Of a DNA stretch of 28,883 nucleotides, positions 10,548-20,862 are shown piece after piece. Under the pieces are notes generated by a model that worked only from the letters and a program-made list of their open reading frames with translations, was not told the DNA's origin and did not search any database. Source of the stretch: Silene noctiflora (lineage: Eukaryota > Streptophyta > Magnoliopsida > Caryophyllales > Caryophyllaceae); contig VHZZ01007325.1 of assembly GCA_009801015.1 (NCBI GenBank), forward strand, positions 46,029 through 74,911, in the 5' to 3' direction. How positions within the stretch are numbered: the first letter of the stretch is position 1; each line of letters begins with the position of its first letter. A program made the position numbers and the translations under genes.

Positions 10548-11152
10548 GAACCTAGGTAGGAGTTGTTTAGAGCTACCACAAAGGCTTGGAAGACAAGGGA
10601 TCGTTGATTTCTTATATGTTCTATGTGTATGATGGATGATATATGGTGTAAGTTGTATGGAATATGTTTGGAGTGTATGGTCTATGTGTTGAGAAGTTGA
10701 GTTAGTATCATGTGTAGGGTATGTACTACGGGTTATGTTTTGTTTAAGCATGAGGGTAGTTCTAGCTTGGCATGAATTGACCGAGTGAGGGGAACTCGAC
10801 CGAGGATAGGGATACTCGACCGAGCTCCTAACACTCGACTGAGTGGGTAATATGTGTTTTGGGACAGAATTTCCTGGAAGTTTTTGACTCGAACGAGTGT
10901 GCGAGGCACTCGATTGAGTGGGGTGTACTCGACCGAGTACATTGTGTACTCGACCGAGTACGTTTTCTAGTGTTTTCTGGTCAGGTTCTGGAGTGGTTGA
11001 ACTCGACCGAGTACGTATGAGACTCGACCGAGTTGAGTGTAATCAACCGAGTGTCTCTTAATACTCGACCGAGTATCCTTTTAAAGTGGATATATGTCTA
11101 TTTTGAGCCGTAGGCTTTGTGCTTATGACTGTTTATCTTATATAGTATAAAG
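10548..11152 (+). other. Leader of chromovirus P with palindrome array
   Basis: This 600-bp segment precedes the first gag ATG and encodes nothing clear. Between 10778 and 11076 it contains about twelve copies of ACTCG-NN-CGAGT or near variants, for example at 10813, 10832, 10886, 10908, 10926, 10946, 11000, 11021 and 11062. The primer site and 5' LTR expected on its left are missing, cut off by the family-B insertion at 10547. Confidence 0.6.
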
Positions 11153-12103
11153 ATGCCTCCCAAAAGATCTACTGCGTATATGAGGGTTACCGAGATGAGC
11201 ATTGAGGAGATTGCTCACATTATAGAGCATCAGGAGGCTCTTACTGAGGCTCTCAAGAGTATAGGGAAGGCTAAGGAGATGGTTATGGATGCTAAAAAGA
11301 TTAGAACCACCATCTCTCGCTTCAACCCTACAACCTATGAGGGCACAAGAGCGCCAAATCTGCTCGACAACTGGCATAGAGAGATTAAGAGTGTGTTGTA
11401 AGTGGTGAATTGTCCGGAAGAGATGAAGGTATTACAAGCTGCATTCTACCTGAGGGATGAGGCTGGAGTATGGTGGAATCGGGAGAGGGAAGCTGCAAGG
11501 GAGTACTACAAGAGCTTGGGGGAACCTCCTATCCCCTGGGCTAAGTTGAAGAAGACGATGAGGCACCATTTTGTTCCGAAGCCCATTCTGAACAAGTTGA
11601 GGGCAGAGTTTGATTCCTTCCGCATGACTGAGGGCATGACTGTGGCGGAGTACTACCGCAAGTTTAGTGAGCTGGCACGTTATGTGGACAACTTGGAGCT
11701 GAAACAGTTGAGCCTAGCTCTCCGTTTTGAGAAGGGGCTATCGATGATGATTTTGAGAGGCTAACTTCTGGGGTCCTCACGGACTGAAATGAGGTATATG
11801 AGGAGGCTAGAAATGCTGAGAGATTGGACGATATGACCAAGGAGGCTAAGGAGAAGGGTAGTGAGAAGAGGAATGAAGATTGTGAGGGCACCAGGACTTC
11901 GGGGTTCAAGAGGGGGAACTTCAACCAGGGGAGAGCTTCCTCTGGTGGCTTTGGATTCATTTGGGGATCATCTTATGGGGGCCGAGGTGGTAGGAGCTAC
12001 AGTGGCAACTCTGCGTTGCAATGATTCAACTGGCGGTTCAGGCCATAAGAGGTATGAGTGTACTAGGTTCGGTGGGAATGGCTTCCAGGGGCAACGGAGA
12101 TGA
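11153..12103 (+). pseudogene. gag: Gag of chromovirus P
   Basis: Starts MPPKRSTAYMR and proceeds to the retrotransposon gag core: RFNPTTYEGTRAPNLLDNWH, then CPEEMKVLQAAFYLRDEAGVWW, then PKPILNKLRAEFDSF. The wording is typical of Tekay-like chromovirus Gag. Breaks are an in-frame TAA at 11399-11401, a one-base deletion near 11762, a TGA near 11786, and a further frame change near 12000. A Gly/Arg/Ser-rich stretch then leads to a degraded zinc knuckle (C..S..GSGHKRYEC, second Cys replaced by Ser) and a stop at 12101-12103. Gag would form the virus-like particle; this copy cannot be translated through. Confidence 0.85.
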
Positions 12104-12238
12104 GGTTTCTCTCAGGGACTAGGGTAGAGTATGGCTAGCAACCGACCAGCTGGGTTATGGAATAGCTAGGGCGGTCAAAGCAACAACAACAACTTCAACC
12201 GCAACAACGGAGGGGCTTATCAGCGGCATGCCGGTCAT

Positions 12239-12716
12239 GTGAACCAGAATTTAGCTACTAAATCTACTGCATCAGCTAGCACAGTGCATGGGGGAGGTCA
12301 GAAGAACAACTATAAGCTATTCATGATGGATAATCAGGAAGCGGAGGAAGATGCCCAAGAGGTTACCGGTACTTTTCTTATCAATAGAACTCCTTCTTTC
12401 GTTTTGTTTGATTCGAGAGAAACGCACTCTTTCGTGTCTAGGAGTCATGTAAAGTCTATGGGTTTGGGGGAATATGAGTCTATAAGGGATGAGGTCTTTA
12501 TACCGTCGGGAGAGTCTGTATCTTGTACAAGGTTGTCTAAGGGGGTGTCTATGGTCATTGGACAAGTCAACTTTTTGGTTGATTTGTTTGAGTTTTCTAT
12601 GGATGGGTTTGAGGTCATAGTCGGGAAGGATTGGTTGGGGAAGTATAGTGCCACCATAGACTGTCACCAGAAGAAGGTCACTTTAAAAGGGCCTAAGGGA
12701 GTTAGAGTGTCTTACA
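12239..12716 (+). pseudogene. Aspartic protease of chromovirus P, active site damaged
   Basis: The frame runs from MNQNLATKSTASAS through GTFLINRTPSFVLFDSRETHSF and FEVIVGKDWLGKY. In the family the catalytic motif is D-S-G within FDSGATHSF; here the Gly is Arg and the next Ala is Glu, so activity would be lost even if expressed. The DWLGKY block is the conserved segment after the active site. The frame changes near 12715, where the RT-leading sequence continues one frame over. The linker 12104-12238 (Asn/Gly-rich, two stops) connects it to gag. Confidence 0.8.
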
Positions 12717-13417
12717 GTGGGGTTTGTGGTCAAACCCAAAGTCAAGATCATTGCAGCGGTGACTTTGAAGTCGTACTTGAGGAAGGGTTATCCTATGATC
12801 CTTTGCCACGTGAAGGACACTAGGATTGAGGAGCCATCATCTTTAGAGATACTAGTGGTAGGGAAGTTCGGGGATGTCTTTCTAGATGAGATACCAGGGT
12901 TACCTCCGCAGAGAGATATCAACTTCAGTGTTGAGTTGAAGCCGGAGACGGGACCCCAGTTTGAGGTTATGCATCCACTACAGGGAGTTGAATCATGTGA
13001 AGGTGAAGAACAAGTATCCTTTGCCAAGGATTAATGACCTTTTTGATCAATTGAGTGGGGCCGGGGTATTTTCTAAGATCGATCAAAGGCCGGGGTACTA
13101 TCAGCTGAGTATTTGGGATGAGGACATACCAAAGACAACTTTTTGATCACGGTATGGTCACTATGAGTATGTGGTGATACCGTTTTGGTTGACCAATTCA
13201 CCAACACTGTTCATGGATTTGATGAACCAGGTTTTCAGTCAGTTCTTGGATCGGTTCGTGGTAGTGTTCATTGATGATATCGTAGTCTATTCTAAGACTA
13301 AAGAAGAGCATGAGGAGCATCTGAGGCTGGTATAGCAAACCTTGCGTGATAACCATTTATATGCTAAATTGTCCAAGTATGAGTTCTGGTTGAAGGAGGT
13401 GGCTTTTTCTGGGCCAT
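12717..13417 (+). pseudogene. Reverse transcriptase of chromovirus P with internal deletion
   Basis: One frame carries the RT entry block ([20 protein letters not shown]) up to about 12957. The next frame resumes at [20 protein letters not shown], so roughly 50-60 codons of the fingers region are deleted at 12957-12962. Motif A Asp is present ([12 protein letters not shown]) and the catalytic FIDD lies at 13268-13279. Further damage is a TGA at 13144-13146 and a TAG near 13334, the latter in place of a Gln codon. A frameshift near 13400 hands over to the RNase H frame at 13418. Confidence 0.85.
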
Positions 13418-14353
13418 GTGATTTCCACGGATGGGGTAGCTGTGGGTCCTACGAAGATTGAGGCGGTGTCAAACTGGGAAGCACCAAAGAATGTGGCTGA
13501 GATTCGGAGTTTCTTTGGTCTAGCTGGGTATTATAGGAGGTTCGTGAAAGACTTCTCGAAGATAGCTAGGTCGATGATAGCTTTGATGAGGAAGGAGAAC
13601 AGATTTCGCTGGGATAAGAGTCGTGAGAGGGATTTCCAAACCTTAAAGGAGCGTTTGACTATAACTCATGTCTTAGCTTTGTCGAAGAGAAGTGAGAAAT
13701 TTGAGGTATACACGGATGCTTCAAAGAATGGTTTGGGTTGTGTTTTGATGCAGAATGGGAAGGTGATTGCCTATGGTTCGAGGCAATTGAAGACTTATGA
13801 GGAGAACTACCCTACTCACGATTTGGAGTTGGGTGCTGTGGTATTTGGTTTGAATATTTGGAGACAATATATTTATGAGGCAACCTTTAAGGTGTTTTCA
13901 GATCACAAAAGTTTAAAGTACATTTACACCAAGAAGGAGCTGAATATGCGTCAGAGGAGGTGGATAAAGCATATTGGTGATTATGACTTGGAAATTATCT
14001 ACCATAAAGGGAAGGCCAATGTTGTTGCTGACGCGTTGAGTAGGAAGAGTGTGTATTCTTTTTGTATTGCCGTGTCTTTAATGAGTCTTAAGGATGAGGT
14101 GAATGAGACGGGGATCCATATTATTCGGAAAGGGGATGCTCTTGGGGACTTGACAGTTGAACCTGAACTTTTTGATGATATCAAGAATAAGCAAGCTGAT
14201 GATCCTAAGATGGGAGAGTGGAGAGATGGAGTAGAAAAGGGGACAGTTTTGAGGTTTTCCGTTCATGCTGATGGGAGTGTTCGATTTTATGGGAGAAGAT
14301 GTGTACCTAATTATGTAGAGCTGAGGAAGATGATCATGGAAGAGGCTCATTGA
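13418..14353 (+). pseudogene. RT connection and RNase H of chromovirus P
   Basis: A 311-codon open frame, the best-preserved piece of P. It begins with the end of the RT domain ([19 protein letters not shown], then [19 protein letters not shown]). RNase H follows with its acidic residues in place: [27 protein letters not shown] and ADALSRK. The last part leads toward the integrase zinc region and ends in a stop after EEAH. RNase H would remove the RNA template during cDNA synthesis. Its start here is set by an upstream frameshift, not by a real initiation codon. Confidence 0.85.
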
Positions 14354-15067
14354 ACTCCCTATTCAGTGCTATTAGGATCTTAAGAACACTTTTTTGTGGC
14401 CTGGGATAAAAAGGGAGACAACTGAGTTCGTGGCTAGATGTTTGACTTGTCAAAGGGTCAAAGGGGAGCAATGAAGACAGCAAGGTAAGATTCAGTCTCT
14501 TGAGGTACCTGAGTTGAAGTGGGAGTCTATCTCTATGAAATTTATCGTGGGGTTACCGAGGACTCAACAGGGTAACAATATGATTTGGGTAATAGTAGAT
14601 CGACTGGCCAAATCGACTCATTTTATTCCAATGAAAGATACTTGGAATAAACTGCAGTTAGCTAATGGCTAACGGAAGAATGTGGTCAGATTATATGGTG
14701 TGCTGAAGACATTGTGTTAGATCGGGATGCGCGGTTTATATCCAGGTTTTGGCAGGAGTTACATGAGTTGATGGGAACTACTTTGAAGATGACTACGGCT
14801 TTTCATCCTGCGACAGATGGGCAGACTGAGAGGACCATCAAGACCTTGGAGGATATGTTGCGAGCTTGTGTGATGGAGTTTGGGGGTACTTGGGAAGATA
14901 AGCTGGATTTGATTGAGGTTTCCTACAATAACAGCTTCCACACCAATATTGGCATGACACCTTTCGAGGCTTTGTATGGGTGGAGATGCCGGAGTTCGAT
15001 ATGTTGCAATGATAGTGCCGAAGCTGTGGTTTTAGGACCACAGCTGGTGCAGAATATAATTGAGTAG
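14354..15067 (+). pseudogene. Integrase core of chromovirus P, catalytic Asp lost
   Basis: The zinc-binding half is garbled by stops and indels until FVARCLTCQRVK (14431-14466). Next come [15 protein letters not shown], where the first Asp of the DDE triad is Lys; DRDARFISRFW with the second Asp; and DGQTERTIKTLEDML with the Glu. Stops occur near 14473 and 14668, a frameshift lies near 14705, and a TAG at 15065-15067 stands where a Gln codon is expected. The M copy retains the first Asp. This integrase could not catalyse strand transfer. Confidence 0.85.
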
Positions 15068-15073
15068 GTACGG

Positions 15074-15598
15074 TTGATCAGGAAGAAAATGAAAGCAGCT
15101 CAGGATCGGCAAAAGAGCTATGCCGATTTGCATCGCAGGGACATCGAGTTTCAGGTGGGTGACAAGGTTCGTTTGAAAGTGTCACCTATGCGTGGGGTGA
15201 TGCGTTTTGGCAAGAGGGGTAAGTTGAGCCAGATATTCATCGGACCTTATGAGATCTTGGATCGGATTGGTGAGGTAGCTTACCGATTGACGTTACCACC
15301 AGCCTTAGACCGTTTGCATAATGTTTTCCATGTATCTTAACTTCGGAAGAATGTCAGTGATCCATCTCATGTGCTAGAGATTGAGAACATCGAGTTAGAC
15401 AAGTCTTTAACCTATATGGAAGTACCAAAGGAGATCTTGGACCGTAAGGTGCAAAAGACTAGGAATGGTGAGACGATGTTGCTGAAAGTTTTGTGGACCA
15501 ATCAAAATGTCAAGGAAGCAACATGGGAAGCGGAAGAGGCGATGAAGGATCAATATCCGCATCTTTTTGAGCAGGTATGTTTGGTTACAGGGACGTAA
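15074..15598 (+). pseudogene. Integrase C-terminus of chromovirus P with chromodomain-like tail
   Basis: Continues in frame after the TAG: KMKAAQDRQKSYADLHRRD, VSPMRGVMRFGKRGKLSQ, and the GPY/F motif (IGPYEILDRIGEVAYRL). A TAA at 15338-15340 replaces a Gln codon. The frame goes on to a chromodomain-like tail (LLKVLWTNQNVKEATWE) and ends at 15598. In chromoviruses this tail targets integration to marked chromatin. It aligns residue for residue with the M copy at 4110-4589. Confidence 0.85.
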
Positions 15599-15796
15599 CC
15601 TTGTTCTTTTAAGAGGGGTAGGAGATGATCGCGTGTGTTTTTAGGTCAGTTTTGGGTCAGTTTTGAGTGTGTTTCGGTTTGGTTGATCACGATTTTGGCA
15701 TGGTTCGGTTATGTTTTGGGTATGTTTCATTTCCGGTCGGTGTTAGTGTTATTTTTACAGGTATGGGTTTGAACTTCGGGGACGAATTTCGTTTTT

Positions 15797-15809
15797 AAGG
15801 AGGGAAGAC
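15797..15809 (+). promoter_or_regulatory. Polypurine tract of P
   Basis: AAGGAGGGAAGAC directly precedes the 3' LTR and is the same motif as in M. Confidence 0.7.
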
Positions 15810-17133
15810 ATTAATACATCATATTTCTGGTCTTAGGCTACTTGACCGAGTAGCTAATGTGGGTGTTATGTCAGGCTTCTATTTGTTGTGCACTCGAGCG
15901 AGTAAGTTGACACTCGGTCAAGTCAGGCGTACTCGATCGAGTGGGAGGCACTCGGTCGAGTGTCTTGTACTCGACCGAGTGTCCGGTCCATTACGGGTTT
16001 TTCCGCGGTTTGATTAAGATGACACGGGAAGTATATATAATTATGTTTAGCAACTCTAATCATTTTATTAACTGCTTAAACACTTTCACAAAACATATCA
16101 TCCACACACTGCTTCCCTTGTCATCTTCATCATTCCAAGGCTACGATTCTTCACTTTTGGGGATTTTTAAATCCTTGCTTTTGTAATCGTCGGGGTAAGT
16201 TATTTAGCATAGTCTTTTGTTTTTTTTAGTTAGATTGATCAAACCCTAATTTGGGTAGATTGGGGGTTTTGGGATGTTGGCCTTAGTATACTATTATATT
16301 GATTGATTGTTGTTATTCTAGGAGGAGATTTTGTAGAGGAAGCATTTTAGATCATCTTGCTATTCTTGCGTGGATTTGCCTTTCAGGTAGAGTTTTCCCA
16401 ACTCAGTTGGTTGTGTATCAGTATGCATATGATGTGACGATTTGATTATTGTATGGATGAGTTGTGATGGTGATGTTGTGTTGTTATTGTGAGCCATTTC
16501 GAGAGATGGTCTCACCCCCATTGTCCGCCTCTTATGTTTCTCGACGCAAGGGGGATGTGCACATTAATGGACTTGAGTTCGCTCGTTGCGATGAGCGGGG
16601 TTTAGGTGGTACGGGTGCGGTCCCAACTGGTGGCGAGGATTACCTGTTGCGATGGGTAATCTGGCAGGGCTACACACCTCGGTGTGTAGTCGGTTACTGG
16701 TTACTATGGAGTTTGGGGATGATGGTTACAGTTCACTATGATTGTTTATGCTTTGTATCATGTTATATTGTTATACAATTAACTGACCCTGTTTTTATGT
16801 TTTCAAAACTCTGGTGATTCATTCAGGGATGGTGAGCAGTTGGTTTAGCAGGTGATGATGGATGTTGACGTTGCTTGCGGGGTTTGGCAGGGCCGAGTCG
16901 TCACCAATTTGTAGTCTAGCTTCCGCCGGATTTTATCTTCTTACTTTTTGTCACCTTTGGCTTTTGGAGTTGTATTTTACTTTGAGACTTGTAATTGTTG
17001 ACTTAAATTTTTATATTTAATACGTTTCATTATGGTTACTATGATGTGCACTACCTCGGGAAACCGAGATGGTAGCACCCTTATACATTGGGGTAGTCCT
17101 TGGTAAGGTACCTTGGTGTATGGGAGTGTTACA
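15810..17133 (+). mobile_element. 3' LTR of chromovirus P
   Basis: Length 1324 bp, starting after the PPT (ATTAATACATC, where M has TGTAATATTAC) and ending GGGAGTGTTACA. The first two bases no longer read TG, so the terminus has mutated. It has palindromes ACTCGATCGAGT and ACTCGACCGAGT, a TATA box (GTATATATAA, 16031-16040), and the ATGTGCACATTAAT block shared with M. It is followed without a gap by D's leader in the opposite orientation. Confidence 0.85.
15840..16040 (+). promoter_or_regulatory. P LTR promoter: palindrome array and TATA
   Basis: Six ACTCG-NN-CGAGT-type boxes start near 15840, 15891, 15911, 15930, 15949 and 15969. The TATA box at 16031-16040 is about 50 bp beyond the last. 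The arrangement is the same as in L1. Confidence 0.5.
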
Positions 17134-17169
17134 TTTTAGGCCTGAGGATCGTTCGCTCTGATACCACTT
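17134..17169 (-). promoter_or_regulatory. Primer-binding site and leader stub of element D
   Basis: The minus strand reads TGGTATCAGAGC at 17155-17166, the complement of the 3' end of initiator tRNA-Met and the usual primer of plant chromoviruses. It is separated by AAG from the LTR end at 17170. Only 36 bp of D's internal region remain before the P LTR, so P lies inside D's leader in opposite orientation. Confidence 0.85.
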
Positions 17170-18496
17170 TGTAACACCCATTTATTTAGGAGCCTTTAGC
17201 AAGACATTCCTAATAAACAAGACTGTTACCATCTCAGATTACTGAGACAGTGTATAACAAAGTATAGAATTCCAAAGTACGTTATTTAAATTAACATTAA
17301 TTAAATGGTCTCGTTACACTTAACAAACTGAACCGAGTTATTAAATAATACATCATTCGCAGCGGAAAATAACAAAGTATATAAAATAAATAAAGATCGT
17401 CTGAACTAGGTGAGCTAGACAACTAGGTAGACTTAGCCAATCATCCTCACGCATCCCCATGAGCTCCCAAGTCAGCTATCTTAAACTTACCATCAATCTG
17501 CTCCCCAATAATGGTTCATCACAGATATTTACGTAATACACTGTCAACCAAAGGGTTGAGTAGGATTAAATAAATAGTAGATAACAGAACCATAATGCAC
17601 AAATAATGCCAATTGCCAATGCTCAACCACTGAGCTCATCCTCACAAAAATCCTCCCGGTCATGAGCCTGAGGCCACTCAAAAATCACTCACGAGATACA
17701 CCAGTGACTAAGGTTGAGTAGTCCAATAATAATCACTCACTCACGAGATCCACCAGAGATTAAGCATGGGGCAGTGCAATCATCATAATCACATGCCTTA
17801 CAATAAATCCTATCATAATTCCATATCGTAACCATGGAACATAATATGCATCACAATTAAACCAACAATTAACTGCATCCAACATCCAATGATCACATAA
17901 TAATATAGCACATTAAAACAATCCAGCTGAGTAGATTATCATACCTTTTAGCAAATACATCCCAACAAATTCCACACAAAACAATTAGAAGTATCATACT
18001 TCAAATTCGCGACCTAAACAATTAATAATAAATATACAATTACGATTCACATCCCTTATACAATTAATATATAAATATAATTCGTTAATTATAAATTACG
18101 TAAATTAATTAATTAAATTTGATAACGACTAACTAATTACTCCGTCACAAAACACACGAGTTCACCGCTTTACCAGCGGCCCAAACACCCGACAAACACC
18201 ACCCACACGACCACGCTCTCACCTAACCACCCACGGCCAGTCAGCCTCCTACCACGACAGCCTTGCCAACCACCAACCTCACCGTCCAAGGCTCACTACC
18301 ACTCCAACACCACGCTCCACACACACGGTGCACAACACCCCTCATAAACACTCAAACCCGAAACCCAAACAACCCCTCACAACCGCCACACCGACGACCC
18401 ACACCACCTCTGGCCACCACCATCATTACCACTGACCCATGACGGTTCCAGGGGTATTCTCACCTCCTCCTCGACGCAACCACACAACCCACAAAC

Positions 18497-18512
18497 ACCG
18501 TCTTAAGACGGT
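18497..18512. repeat. 16-bp perfect palindrome in LTR D
   Basis: ACCGTCTTAAGACGGT is a perfect inverted repeat within the presumed transcribed part of the LTR. A related half site, GAGACGGTTT, lies near 18878. Confidence 0.7.
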
Positions 18513-19006
18513 TTCACAAACCGCACTACACCTCCCCTGTTTTCATAAATTCTGGCCACCACAACCACCCCGTCACCACCTTGGCCCCACTGACACGACC
18601 CCTAGGGTCGACCTAACCACTAAAAGCCATCCCCATAATACCCAGGCTCAGTCAAGTCCAAACACGGGTTCAAAATCGAGTCTTATACACACGACACCCA
18701 CGCACAACCTCCCCTTTAAACACCCAATTTAACCACCCCTCGACGGTCCACGTCAGGTTTGGGTTTTCTCATGGTGGTCCACGACCAAGATAGGGTCATA
18801 GTCATGGTCAAATGTGGTTCTATAGTGATGCACGTCGGTCAATTACACGGCTAAACAAAATAAAACGATAAATTATGAGACGGTTTGCCTCGTATACGAA
18901 TATCAATTAGAATAGGTTGCTAGGTCTGAAATTCTCCTTCCCCTCTTCTAATTTTCAGATTTTTGAAGTCTATTAGGCTAGGTTTCTTTCCCTTTTATAT
19001 GCTAGG

Positions 19007-19187
19007 TGTTAGGCTTGAACTTTTCACTAATATTTAAGGGTAATTTCCTACCCTGACCTGACTGTCAGGGCATAAGAACATCAGGGTAGACCAAGAAAGG
19101 CGCCAAGTAAGGAGAGGAAATTGGTCGAATATAAGAACAATTGACCTATTCAAGAGTAGAAATATCCGATCAATGTTACACATATCA
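19007..19187 (+). repeat. Truncated 5' LTR of E
   Basis: Shares TTGAACTTTTCACTAATATT and the ACCCTGACCTGACTGTCAGG block with 21128-21310. Similarity ends at about 19187. Confidence 0.8.
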
Positions 19188-20344
19188 GTCCCACCACTGC
19201 TGTGGGAACCCTCTTCTTTGACCCTGGCAAGCCTGGCATTAAGATATGTCATGCCATATATGGCAAGCCTGGTGGATGATCTAGTAGCTACAACACGATA
19301 TTCTACATCAGTTATAAAGTCAGATTATCATAAGAAAGACAAACCAAAAATAAAAAAGAAAAGAACTAGGCAACAGGGCAACTTACTGCTAGAAACTGAG
19401 GCACCAGTAGCTTTAACAGCCCCAGGCACCTTGGGTGCACCTTCTGGCTTCAGGCATCGAGAAAAACAGTCCGCCCTACAGCAAAATGGCCACGTCCTTT
19501 CCATATGGGGGATAGCAAGAAAAGCAGCAATCGTCTAAGTAGGATACTCAACATTAGGTACCCAATCATCCACTACGGACATAAAGTTATATATCAATTA
19601 GCAATTAATTTTTATTTTTAAACTAACGATGTGTTTGCAGAGAAGAAGAAACATAGGTTTACCAACAATACAAGCTTCATAATTCAAATACACAAATCAG
19701 GGCAAATAGAGTTAGTCCTGACAAACATATACCCAACAACCCAATTCTTGTCATGGCCACTATCAAGATTACTAAGCAGCGGAGTAGTTGAGGGCCTAAC
19801 TTTGAAGCTAATCCTACCAAGACTATTAGTCCTTAAGGAATAGCAGGCCTTCAAATCCTCCAGAGAAAAAGACAGATTATGTTTTTGACACAAAAATTTA
19901 ATAGAGCAGACAACCTTCCACACCATCGGCATAAGTTGATACAGAGGAACACTAATTTCCTTGATTACTTCAAACATTAAAGGAGAAAGAGGAAGCTTAT
20001 ACCAGCCCTAAACGCCCAGTCATGTATACAGAACCAGCCAGGGCAGAACCAGTCTGCCCTGATTGGAGAATCTTCAGGATCCAAACTTCGGCATCAGCAG
20101 GGATGACACCCTTCTCCTTCAAAATCTTTTCAAACTCGGGTTTGAGACGATTAGAAAAATATTGCTGGTCGTTCAAAGCCTTGGTAGGCTTGAACTCGAA
20201 ATCCTTATAAAAAATAGATACCATCTCAAGTAGAGGAGCAGAAGGGTTTTCTGGACAAGAAGCTGGCTTATTTTCTGAAGTAGTTTCAGCAGGAGATGCA
20301 CCAGGAGTCATGGCACCCCTCGTTGATTTCTTTTTTCGAGCCAT
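19180..20344 (-). pseudogene. Antisense gene of E, plant transposon-associated ORF with likely introns
   Basis: Begins MARKKKSTRGAM at 20344 and runs opposite to E. The first frame (116 codons) ends at 19997. A one-base shift leads into WYKLPLSPLMFEVIKEI and on to PLYQLMPMVWKVVCSIKFLC, which resembles the plant 'putative gypsy type transposon' domain (PF04195 style: hydrophobic PL-x-PL, then P-x-QL-x-P-x-x-W). This is from memory and unverified. Two intron-like gaps fit GT..AG: 19662-19573 and 19386-19288. They join to segments reading VDDWVPNVEYP and CLKPEGAPKVPGAVKATG. A Tat-type antisense extra ORF is the closest known arrangement. The MITE at 20427 lies 82 bp upstream of the ATG. Function unknown; at least one frameshift and one stop. 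Confidence 0.5.
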
Positions 20345-20426
20345 GGTTTGAAGTTTTATGGAGATTTTTTTGAAGAATTAGAACAAGAAGATGAATATTG
20401 AGGAAGCAAGGGAATTTTACACAGAG

Positions 20427-20862
20427 TAGGGGTGGGCACCGGTCCAAAACCGGACCGGAACGGACCGGAACCGGATTGGACCGGGACCGGAATCGGCAAA
20501 AATTATGGACCGGGACCGGACCTGATTATAAAAATTCCGGACCGGGACCGACCNGAAAAATTCCGGTCCAAGACCGGACCGGACCGGTTGGACCGGAATT
20601 TGACATAATATGCCCAGTTTTTCAAATTCTGGTCCAGAAATTCCGGTCCATTGGACCGGCATAAAATATATTTTCGAGGAAAAAAATAAAAAAACATAAA
20701 ATCCGGTCTTTTCGGTCCAATTCGGTCCGGACCGGACCAGACCGGAAAACAAAATCTAAGAAAATGGTGGACCGGAGACCGGACCGGATTTTTTAATTCC
20801 GGTTCCGGTCCGGACCGGTCCGGTCCATTTTTCCGGCCAGGACCGGATTGTGCCCACCCCTA
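20427..20862. mobile_element. hAT-like MITE built of GGACCGG motifs
   Basis: Terminal inverted repeats TAGGGGTGGGCAC / GTGCCCACCCCTA bound a 436-bp non-coding element. The flanks are ACACAGAG (20419-20426) and ACAGAGAG (20863-20870), an 8-bp target duplication with one mismatch, as expected for the hAT superfamily. The interior is packed with GGACCGG and CCGGTCC repeats, giving much self-complementarity. One N lies at 20554. Apparent ORFs across it are artefacts of the repeats. Confidence 0.85.

Noticed and set aside
16464-16817. 117-codon plus-strand ORF in the P LTR
   Set aside because: Lies in the transcribed LTR part that is conserved as DNA with the M LTR, where the frame is not kept.
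15810-17133. P 3' LTR and M 3' LTR as the pair of one element
   Set aside because: Similar length and shared blocks, but they are in opposite orientation and each follows its own polypurine tract and integrase, so they are two elements.
17155-17166. tRNA gene fragment
   Set aside because: Only the 12-base complement of the initiator tRNA-Met 3' end is present beside an LTR, which is a primer-binding site.
18439-18732. 97-codon Pro/His/Thr-rich plus-strand ORF
   Set aside because: It arises from the C-rich, G-poor strand of LTR D and lies antisense to that LTR; no motif.
20398-20752. ORFs rich in GPD/GPV/RFRS on both strands
   Set aside because: Translation of GGACCGG repeats within the MITE.
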